Positions 55,537 to 64,000 of a stretch of DNA of 64,000 nucleotides are shown one piece after another. The notes below the pieces were generated by a model. That model did not search any database, was not told the origin of the DNA, and was given only the letters and a program-made list of their open reading frames with translations. Each line of letters begins with the position of its first letter. Positions within the stretch are counted from its first letter, which is position 1. The translations under genes and the position numbers were made by a program. Origin of the DNA: Stomoxys calcitrans. Lineage: Eukaryota > Arthropoda > Insecta > Diptera > Muscidae. The stretch spans positions 206,633,772-206,697,771 of the forward strand of contig NC_081553.1 of assembly GCF_963082655.1 (NCBI RefSeq). The letters run 5' to 3'.

Positions 55537-57386
55537 TTGGGTTGCCCAAAAAGTAATTGCGGATTTTTCATATAGTCCGTGTTGACAAATTTTTTCACAG
55601 CTTGTGACTCTGTAATTGCATTCTTTTTTCTGTCAGTTATCAGCTGTTACTTTTAGCTTGCTTTAGAAAAAAAGTGTAAACAAGTAAAAGGGCGTTAAGT
55701 TCGGCCGGGCCGAACTTTGGATACCCACCACCTCGGGTATATATGTAAACCACCTTTCATCAAAATTCGGTGAACATTTCATACCTTATTCTCATATACC
55801 TCATACTGATCTGAACTATATACGACACGGATGTCGAAAAGCCGAACATAAGTCACTGTGTCAAATTTCAGTAAAATCGGATTATAAATGCGCCTTTTAT
55901 GGGGCCAAGACTTTAAATCGAGATATCGGTCTACATGTCAGCTATATCCAAATCTGGACCGATTTGGGCCAAGTTGCATAAACATGTCGAGGAGCCTAAC
56001 ACTAAGCACTGTCCCAAATTTCGGCGAAATTGGACAAAAAATGCCCCTTTTGTGGGCCCTAAACCTTAAATCCAGAGATCGGTCTATATGGCAGCTATAT
56101 TCAAATCTGGACCGATCTGGGCAAAATTGAAGAAGGACGTCGAAGAGCCTAACCAAACTCACTGTCTCAAATTTCAGCGACATCGGACAATAAATGCGTC
56201 TTTTATGGTCCCAAAACCTAAAACCTAGATATCGGTCTATATGGCAGCTATATCCAAATCTGTACCGATATGTGCGATATTGCAGAAGTATATCAAGGGG
56301 CTTAACTTAACTCACTGTTCCAAATTTCGGGGACATCGGGCAATAAATGAGCATTTTATGGGCCCAAAACCATAAATTAAGAAATCGGTCTATATGGTAG
56401 CTATATCCAAATTTGAACCGATCTGAACCAAATTGAAGAAATATGTCAAAGGGCCTAACACATCTCACTGTCCTAAATTTCAGCAAAATCGGATAATGAA
56501 TGCGGCTATTATGGGCTTTACACCATAAATCGGAGGATCGATCTATATGGCAGCTATATCCAAATCTGGACCGATCTGAGCCAAATTAACGAAGGATGTT
56601 GATGGGCCTTACACAATTCACTGCCCCGAATTTCATCAAAATCGGATAATAAATGTGGCTTTTATGGGCCTTAGACCCTAAATCGGAGGATCGGTCTATA
56701 TGGCAGCTATATCCAAATCTGGACCGATCTGGACCAAATTAAAGAAACATGTCAAAGGGCCTAAGACAACTCACTGTCCCAAATTTCAGCGAAATCGGAC
56801 CATAAATGTGGCTTTTATGGGCCTTAGACCCTAAATCGGAGGATCGGTCTATATGGCAGCTATATCCAAATCTGTACCGATCTGAGCCAAATTGACAAAG
56901 GATGTCGAAGGGCCTAACACAACTCACTGTCCCAAATTTCAACAAAATCGGATAATAAATGTGGCTTTTATGGGCTTAAGACCCTAAATCGGCGGATCGG
57001 TCTATATGGGGGCTATATCAAGATATAGTCCGATATAGCCCATCTTCGAACTTAACCTGCTTATGGACAAAAAAAGAATCTGTGCAAAATTTCAGCTCAA
57101 TATCTCTATTTTTAAAGACTGTAGCGTGATTTCAACAGACAGACGGACAGACGGACGGACATGGCTAGATCGTCTTAGATTTTTACGCTGATCAAGAATA
57201 TATATACTTTATAGGGTCGGAAATGGATATTTCGATGTGTTGCAAACGGAATGACAAAATGAATATACCCCCATCCGTCGGTGGTGGGTATAAAAAAGTA
57301 TATTTGATTAAAGTTCATTCTAAGTTTTATTAAAAAAGCATTTACTTTCTTTTAAAAAATCAGCAATTACATTTTGGGCAACCCAA
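55537..57386 (+). mobile_element. Composite MITE carrying a family A element, copy 2
   Basis: MITE ends with TA flanks. The MITE portion alone is about 237 bp. The family A element (55681-57293) sits 144 bp from the left end, the same place as in the copy at 47688. Flanking DNA is unrelated to that of the other composite. Confidence 0.9.
55681..57293 (-). repeat. Family A element inside composite MITE, copy 2
   Basis: Starts CAAGTAAAAGGGCGTTAAGT, ends CGTCGGTGGTGGGTATAAA. By eye about 95% identical to 47831-49287 along the compared parts. 156 bp longer, explained by one extra 153-bp unit around 56580-56735. Confidence 0.9.
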
Positions 57387-57427
57387 TACTTATATTAAAA
57401 TTTGGATTTATTAGCTTTTATATAAAT

Positions 57428-59493
57428 ACTAGCTGACCCGGGCCCGCTCCGCTGCGCCTTCTTTTACTTTATATGGAACATAAGTTTCCTTGGAATATTT
57501 ATTTTCGACAATTAAAGAGCTTTTAATGAAATTCCATGCTAACTTGACTAACAGTTTAACAATATAAGTACCTTTATCTGAATCCCGTATGTTCTTTATT
57601 GGTCTACGAATTTAAGTTTGGATGTAAGGTGTACTCCATTCTTAAAATACTTCATTTCAGCCCGATATTCTCATGATGTCTGATTTAGTGGTGTTTTCGG
57701 GGGTGAGGTTGTCCCCCAGATACTTGTCCCTGAAAAAATATCTGCATCGTGCTCTTCTCTCATTTATTTAAACTCCATATTGCCATTGGCTTAAGAGGAG
57801 TTTACAGGATGAGGCGTCCTCCAAACACATGGCCCCAAAATAGGTTATCAAATTCGTTTTCTAATCTGAAATACCTTTCATTTGACACACATATTGGCAT
57901 GGTCGAAAAGTATTTTCCCTTTGGGGGTGTTTTGGGAAAGGGGTGATGCCCTAAATACCTGGTTCTACATTTGGATATCAAATTCGTATTCTACTCAAAA
58001 AAAATACCTTTATTTGAGCCCCATTGCTAAAAAATTGATGTTTGTGGAGTATTTTGGGAAAGGGGTAGACTCCCAGAAAATTGGTCCCGAAAGTGGGTAT
58101 CAATTCTTGCTCTACCCCCCAATACCTTTCATTTAAGCTCCACATTGACATGGTCGCCCAATTATGGGCGTTTGGGAATGGGATGGTCCCCCAAACACTA
58201 AGCCCAGAAAATATATCAGCAACATTTTATTTTCATTTATTTGAACTCCATATTGCCATTGCCCTCAAAATTGGATATCAAATTCGTTTTCTAATCTCAT
58301 TTAAACTCCTTATTGCAAAAGTCTGCAAATACGTCCGATTTGGGGTATTGGCTCTAAAAACTATGAATATTTAATAGTTCCACTCTCTTTAAGACCCAAA
58401 ATGTCTTGGTGAGCAAATTCGTCCTATTTGGGGGTTGTTATAGTGGTGGGACATCCCCTAGACAGTTGGTCCCTCATGTTGATATCAGATACGTGGTCTA
58501 CTCCCACATACCTTTATTTTGAGCCCCATATTTCCATAGTCGGCAAACATGACCGGCTTGGGGGGTGTTTCGAGGGATGGGAAGCCACTCAGTGAGTTGG
58601 CCTTGAAAATATATATCGGATTCGTGTTCCACTTTAAAAACCCTCTTACTATTTGGGTGGTGTTGTGGGGTTGGGGTGGCCCCATAGACACTTTTCCCGA
58701 ATATTGATATCAGATTCTTGCTTTACTCCCAAAGACCTTTCATTTAAGTCCCATATTGCTATGGTCGTAAATTTGTGCCCTTTGGGGGATGTTTTTGGGG
58801 AGAGGCGGCCCCCCAAAACACTTGGTCCCATATTTGGATATCAGATTCTAATTCTACACTCGAATACCTTTTATTTAAGCCCCATATTCCCATGGTTAGT
58901 AAAAAAGGCCTGTTTGGGGCTGTTTTGGGGAAGGGGTGGACCCCCGGAAACGTGGTCCCACATTTGGATGTTAGATTCGTATTCTACTCGCAAATACCTT
59001 TGATTTGAGTTCCATATTGCCATGGGTGTTTTGGGGGTTGGGGTGGTCCCCCTAACACTTGGTCCTACAATTAGATATCATATACGTTTTCTTATCCTAA
59101 ATACCTTTCATTTGAGTCCCATATTGTCGTGATTGGTCTAAATATATGTTTGGTAGGTTTTAGGGTGGGGCGGCCCCCCTAGGTACCCCATTCAAAATTT
59201 GGATAACAAATTTTTATTTTTAGGGTACTAAATGAGAACACACAAAATTTCGCTTAAATCGCACCACCCACCTCCGAGATCTGGCTTTTTTGAAAATTAG
59301 GGTAAGGGGGAGGGTCCGCCCTCCTCCATATATCAAAAAAAATGTAGTACCCTGTTTTCACCACGGTATCATTATGCACCATCTGTGAAAATTTCAAGAA
59401 AATCGGTTCAGCCGTTTCTGAGTCCATAAGGAACACACAAACATACAAACAAACATTCCTACAAACAAACACAAATTGATGTTTATATATAAG
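57428..59493 (+). repeat. Family E element, complete reference copy
   Basis: Head ACTAGCTGACCCGGGCCCGC, TCCGCTGCGCCTTCTTTTAC; about 130-bp units (CCCCATATTGCCATGG, CAAATACCTTTATTTGAGCC); conserved terminal block (TCGCTTAAATCGCACCACCC, AGGGGGAGGGTCCGCCC); tail AAAATCGGTTCAGCCGTTTC, then ACAAACAAAC repeats and TTTATATATAAG. No coding frame. Widespread insect elements share this head and tail style, but I cannot name the class. Confidence 0.8.
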
Positions 59494-60085
59494 ACTAGCT
59501 GGACAGGGCCCGATCCGCTGGGCCTTCTTTCACTCTCTTATTTTATTTGAGCACTATACTGGTGGTAAGGTGGACACCCATATATCATATTAATGCTCTG
59601 ATCTCAAATACATTTAATTTGAACCCCATATTGTCATTATTAGTCTATATTTCCATTTGGCGGGCTTTGGAGGTGGAGCTGCCCCCAGGTATCTCACATC
59701 AAATAATTTTTATGGGGAGGGTCCGCCCAAGAAAGTTTGGATGTAAGATCTACTTCATTACCTTGGTATTGGTAGTGAATTGGAGTAGTCAAACCCTTTG
59801 CCCCGAAAGTGGATATCAGATTCATATTCTACTCCCAAAAACCACATTTGAGTCTCATATTACATTCATATATATGTGTGGTTTAGGGGGAGTTTATGAA
59901 GTGAAACATACGGTAAATATATCCTGGTGGGCGGTTTTTGAGGGTGGGGAGGCTCTTCGGACACCAAGTAATAAATTTTTGTGTCACATTTGTACTCCAC
60001 TCTTAAATATCTTTCTACCATCTGTGAAAATTTCGTGAAAATCTGTTGAGCCGTTTTTGAGTCTATACGAAACAGACAAACAAAC
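59494..60085 (+). repeat. Family E element, short copy directly adjoining
   Basis: A second head (ACTAGCTGGACAGGGCCCGA) starts exactly where the previous copy ends. Few units. Tail GTGAAAATCTGTTGAGCCGT, TTTTGAGTCTATACGAAAC, AGACAAACAAAC. Confidence 0.8.
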
Positions 60086-60425
60086 TAAATGAAATTTGGG
60101 ACAGTGAGTTGTGTTAAGCCATCCCTCTTTAATTTGGTCCAGATCGGTCTAGATTTGGATATAGATAGATCATAGATCGGTTCAGATTTGAACATAGCTG
60201 TCACATAGACCGATCTCTCGATTTAAGTTCTTGCGCCCATAAAAGGCGCATTTATTGTCCGATTTTGCCAACATTTGGAACAGTGAGTTGTGTTAGGCCC
60301 TTCGACATCCTTCTTAAATTTTGCCCCGATCGGTCCAGATTTGGATATAGCTGCCATATTAACCGATCCCTCGATTTGAGGTTTTGAGCCCATAAGCCCA
60401 TTTGAGTCCGATTTAAGGTTTTAAA
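60086..60425 (+). repeat. Family A unit fragment
   Basis: About two A units (TGAAATTTGGGACAGTGAGT, CATAAAAGGCGCATTTATTG) without ends; a short internal TAGATAGATCATAGATCGG duplication near 60163. Confidence 0.78.
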
Positions 60426-61105
60426 CCCCCTTCCAATAACAGGAAATTATCAAGCCTATACCTCCTTCCTGACCATATTTGTTATCTACTTCCGAATACC
60501 TTTCATTCGAGTCCCATATTGTCATTATCGTCCAATAAACCTATTTTGGGGTGTTTTGTGATCGGGGAGGGCCCCCCAGTTACTTGTACCCATTTTATGA
60601 TACAAAATCCGTACTCTACTCCTGAGTATCTTCAATTTGAGTCCCATTTGTAACGAACGGTTCACTTTTATTTTTGGGTCGTACTTTTGGGGTAAGGGGG
60701 AGGGTCCCCCCTCGCCCCCTTCCGATATTAACAAATTATAAAGCCTATACCTCCTTCCTGACCTTTTCGTAATCTAATCCCAAATACCTTTTATTCGAGT
60801 CCGATATTGTCATTATCGTCCAATAAACCTATTTTTGGGGGGTTTTGGGGTCGGGGCGGCCCCCAGTTACTTACACCCATTTTATGATACAAAATTCGTA
60901 CTCTACTCCCGAATAGCTTTCATTTGAGATCCATATCGTCCCGATCGGTCTTCTTTTATTTTTGGATGGTACTTTTGGAGTAAGGAGGAGGGTCCGCCCC
61001 CTCTTGCAATATCAAGAAATTATATAGCCTATTGCTCCTTACGGACCTCCCCCATAATGTGTGAAAATTTCAAGGAAATCGGTTTAGCCATTTTTGAGTC
61101 TATAC
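60426..61105 (+). repeat. Family E element, headless, two larger units
   Basis: Two copies of a roughly 300-bp section (AAGCCTATACCTCCTTCCTG at about 60449 and 60738; TTGTCATTATCGTCCAATAA in each), then the E tail AAAATTTCAAGGAAATCGGT, cut by the SINE. Confidence 0.75.
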
Positions 61106-61358
61106 GTCTCATATATCAATGAGTGCAGTCCGATTCAAGTTCAAGCTGAATGATTAAGGGTCTCCTTTTTATAGTCGAGTCCGAACGAGTCCTCTTTGGA
61201 GAGAAGTTTTTACATGGCATAGTACCTCACAAATGTCGCCAGCATTAGGAGGGGAAAAACCACCGCTGAAATTTTTTTTTGATAGTCTTACCAGGATTCG
61301 AACTCAGGTGTTCAGCGTCATATTCGGACATGCTATCCTCTGCGCTACGAAGGTTTCC
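61106..61358 (-). repeat. tRNA-derived SINE, copy 6
   Basis: Minus-strand copy lacking the terminal stem-loop; the head near 61358 is degenerate, with a B-box-like GAGTTCGAATCC. Confidence 0.8.
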
Positions 61359-62707
61359 AATACAATATATTCTCATCAAAATCTTAGACGATTCAACGAC
61401 ATCCGTTAGCTCCCTCGATTTTAAAGTTGAGAGCCAGCTTGGATTGCCAGTACGCCAGTCTCGGGTTCGACCCCCATCAAGGGCTTTAGTCGACTACTAT
61501 GTATATGCACAAAGTGGGTCCTATAGTCTTAGCCTATCTAGCTTTGTCCATATGTCTATCTGTCTGTAAGTTGTCATCATGCCACATTGTATAAAATCAA
61601 AGCTACTGGTACTGAGAAGTTTTTGTCCAAAGATCTCATGTAGCTTATATAACAAACTATATCCTGATGTAGCTCTCATAAACCATAACCCGATTTGATT
61701 TCAAGAAAAACTCTAAACCAAATTTCTCACCCATCTGCCAAACGGATATATCTTATCTCCTTCGCACTGCCAGTTATCATCCCCCTTCGTCAATTTCAAT
61801 ATACAATTATCACTATCGCTATTTTTCTCAGTGCACTCACATCATCGTTGTATGGGTGTTTATGTCTTTTGTTTATGACTGAATTATAATGGGGCATCTT
61901 GTACTCCTATTTTCTCCCTTTATTTCTTTTCATCTCATTGTTGTGACAAAACCGTTGTCATATTTTGCTTTCGTGGTGTTCACATGTCAACCCATTGGGC
62001 CGTCATTTAGTCATTCACTCCAACACCATGCTATGGCCAAGTTTGTTGTTATTGTCAAGTCATTTTTTTCAGCTTCTTTTTATTTTCTCTCACTTGTGTG
62101 GATGTGTTTTGAATGGCTGTTGTCTTTTACTTCTATGGCACATTCAATGTTGTCTTCATTTCCATTATTTTATCTCCTGTCATAAGTGTTAGAGAGGGAG
62201 AGAGAGAGAGAGCGAGCGAGCGAGAGACCATGACTTGAAGTTAAAGATTGTTAGGGGTGCGACTTGGAGTATACTCGTAAGTGTTTTTTTTTTTTCCCTA
62301 TGAAGCCAAGGCTTACTTTGTTGACTGTTGTTCTGTTGGGTTCGCTCGCAAACTTGCCTACAATATTGCTGGCGATAAGAATTTTTTATGAATTAAATGA
62401 CTTTCTGCTTGCAATGTCATGTGGAATGTTGACAATGCCTTGTATGGGAATATATTTTGCAAAGTTTTTTTTTTCTTTTTTTTTTTTTTGTTATTCACAT
62501 AGAAGAGCAAATCATGTGGTAGTATGCGCTGGCTTAACTCCGGAAAGCCTTGATCATCATTTGCTGCAAGTCTAGAGCGAAATGTTTTATGGTGCAAATG
62601 TTAATTAAGTTGAGAGCGATATGTTGTAAGTCATGCTAACCTCCTTTAGAAACTTTTTGCTTAACATCAACGGCGGTATGTTTGTATGAGTGCATTGTAA
62701 AATTACA
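61359..62707. other. Low-repeat stretch, no gene recognised
   Basis: T-rich DNA; GA-rich microsatellite at 62190-62228; T runs at 62284-62295 and about 62466-62489. A decayed GTCY-like patch (GTCCATATGTCTATCTGTCTG) near 61547 may be another A/B/C relative. Open frames such as 61889-62185 look like T-rich chance frames. Confidence 0.5.
62190..62228. repeat. (GA)n / (GAGC)n microsatellite
   Basis: GAGAGA run passing into GCGAGCGAGCGAGAGA. Confidence 0.9.
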
Positions 62708-62815
62708 GTAGTATAGCCGAACCCGGCCCGCTCCGCTGCGCCTTCTTTAACTCTCTAATATTTTTTTAGGGTGGGGACACTTCTCTTTTAATGTGGATAT
62801 CGAATTCATGCCACT

Positions 62816-63105
62816 TGTGGCCTATGTCCGCCTATGACGCTGAACGCCTGCGTTCGAATGCTGGCGAGAACATCTGACAAAATTTAAAGCGGTGGCTATA
62901 CCCTCTTAAAGCTTGCGACATTTGCAAGGTACCATGCCATGCATGGTCATATAAAAAATTCTCACCCATAGAGGTGTCTCACAGCGTCACGCCGTCCGGA
63001 CTCGACTGTAAAAAAATGTCCATAATCATTGAGTTTAAACTTGAATCGAAAAACACTCTTTGATGTGTGAGAATTTTGCCCCTGCTCGGTTCCTGAGCAT
63101 ATTTC
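62816..63105 (+). repeat. tRNA-derived SINE, copy 7
   Basis: Head truncated in the A box; GCGTTCGAATGCTGGCGAGA at the B box; body with a small internal duplication (CATGCCATGCATGGTC); tail degenerate. Confidence 0.8.
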
Positions 63106-63304
63106 TACTCTCCTTCCATATGCCCTTCTTTTGAGTCCTATATTACCGTACTGGCAAAAATTTCAGGGGGTATTTCGGGAATGGGATGGCCACCCAGACA
63201 CTGAGGGTGAGACCCCAGGTTCATTGTTTCGAAAATGAGTATCAATATCTGAAAAGTAATCAATTTCCACCCCAAATAGCTTTTATTTAAGTCACATATT
63301 ACCA

Positions 63305-63588
63305 AGGAGGCCACGCTGAACGCCTGGGTTCGAATCCTGGCGAGACCATCAGAAAAAATTTTCAGCGGTGGTTTTCCCCTCCTAATGCGGGCAACATTTG
63401 TGTGGTACTATGCCATGTAAAACTTCTCTCCAAAGAGGTGTCGCACTGCGGCATGCCGTTCGGACTCGGCTATAAAAAGGGAGGCCCCTTATCATTGAGC
63501 TTAAGCTTTAATCGGACTGTACTCATTGATATGTGAGAAGTTTGCCCCTGTTCCATAGTGGAATGTTCAGGGGCAAAATTTGCAATTT
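63305..63588 (+). repeat. tRNA-derived SINE, copy 8, with target duplication
   Basis: Flanked by TATTACCA on both sides (63297-63304 and 63589-63596). The head has lost the A-box segment (GGCCACGCTGAACGCC). B box GGTTCGAATCC intact, full body, and stem-loop tail. Confidence 0.88.
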
Positions 63589-63777
63589 TATTACCATGGT
63601 CGGTAAATACGTCCGATTAGGGAGGTATTTTGGGGTGGGGCGGCTGCCCAAATGCATGTCACTTCAATTGAATATCAAATTCATTTTTTTTTTCTCTTAA
63701 GCACCTTTCGTTTGCGATCTGTATTGTCGTGACTGGTCATATATCCATTTGACGGGTTTTGGGCGGCCCCCGAGACT

Positions 63778-64000
63778 AAAATAGAGAAATCGGTTTATAT
63801 GGAAGCTGTATCAGGCTATGGACCAATTCAGATCACGTATGACACCTTTTGACACGTATGTTTAAGGTTATGGGAAAAGCCGTTGAAAAAAATTTCAGCC
63901 AAATCGGATAATAACTGCATCCTCTAGAGACTCAAGAAGTCAAGAACCCCGATCGGTTTATAAGACAGCTATATCAGGTTATGGACCGATTTAAACCATA
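63778..64000 (-). repeat. Family B element, minus orientation, cut by window edge
   Basis: Minus-strand B units (GAAATCGGTTTATATGGAAG, CTCTAGAGACTCAAGAAGTC, GATCGGTTTATAAGACAGCT), continuing beyond the window. Confidence 0.8.

Larger units (their letters stand above)
62708..63777 (+). repeat. Family E element split by two SINEs
   Basis: Head at about 62713 (TAGCCGAACCCGGCCCGCTC, CGCTGCGCCTTCTTTAAC). E-type units resume after each SINE (63110-63296 and 63597-63777). Confidence 0.75.

Noticed and set aside
61889..62185. 98-codon hydrophobic frame as a membrane protein
   Set aside because: The T-rich strand gives Phe/Leu/Ser-rich frames in two overlapping phases; no domain or start context.
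1..64000. LTR retrotransposon or viral integration
   Set aside because: I saw no long direct terminal repeats, no gag, protease or integrase motifs and no viral polymerase motifs outside the non-LTR RTs.

Overview
This window is eukaryotic, repeat-dominated DNA from a calyptrate (muscid-type) fly. The evidence is the many copies of long elements that carry (GTCY)n runs, GC-rich terminal palindromes and central 153-bp tandem units, together with RTE, Jockey-like and I/LOA-like LINE remnants, mariner-type MITEs and a tRNA-derived SINE. From memory this mix resembles Stomoxys or Musca; I cannot prove the species. I found no intact host protein gene, no true tRNA or rRNA gene, no CRISPR array and no operon-like organisation. 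Almost every open reading frame is a by-product of repeat sequence or a broken transposon domain.

I name the repeat families by letter. Families A, B and C each have a (GTCY)n run near one end, internal units of about 153 bp built around a 'gatatagct(g/c)ccatat' core, and a GC-rich hairpin near the other end. This is the layout described for Helentron-associated, DINE-1/mini-me-like elements. For these, strand + means the (GTCY)n end is on the left. Family E carries the 'CTAGCTGACCCGG' head, units of roughly 130 bp and an AACAAAC-rich tail. The MITE is about 236 bp with mariner-like inverted ends and TA target duplications. The SINE is about 300 bp with pol III A/B boxes.

Layout. 0-1.4 kb: tandem degenerate LINE RT fragments (minus). 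1.4-3.1 kb: E fragment, SINE, MITE. 3.3-5.8 kb: long A element. 5.8-8.2 kb: sparse DNA, a degenerate C relative and a SINE. 8.2-11.4 kb: a B element split by an A element. 12.4-13.7 kb: RTE fragment (plus) with duplicated RT module. 14.6-22 kb: B elements and RNase H-bearing LINE remnants. 22-25.3 kb: B, then a C element hosting a palindromic Tc1-like derivative. 25.3-28.6 kb: SINE and LINE pieces, then an A element with a MITE. 28.6-33.4 kb: low-repeat DNA, a full B, A and C pieces. 33.4-35.6 kb: fold-back E array followed by a 147-bp-arm inverted repeat. 35.6-41 kb: low-repeat DNA, MITE, LINE endonuclease, SINEs, a C element with the second Tc1-like palindrome, RTE and RNase H pieces. 41-46.5 kb: A with a MITE, C with a MITE, one unassigned 139-codon ORF, a full B. 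47.6-54.7 kb: one RTE copy (minus) broken by five insertions. 54.7-57.4 kb: C end, low-repeat DNA, second composite MITE. 57.4-64 kb: family E elements in series, with A, SINE and B pieces.

The genes do not work together as a pathway. The interest lies in insertion history: nested elements with identifiable empty sites, a MITE that appears to have moved as a composite carrying a family A element, palindromic transposon derivatives, and a defective RTE module duplication shared by two loci.
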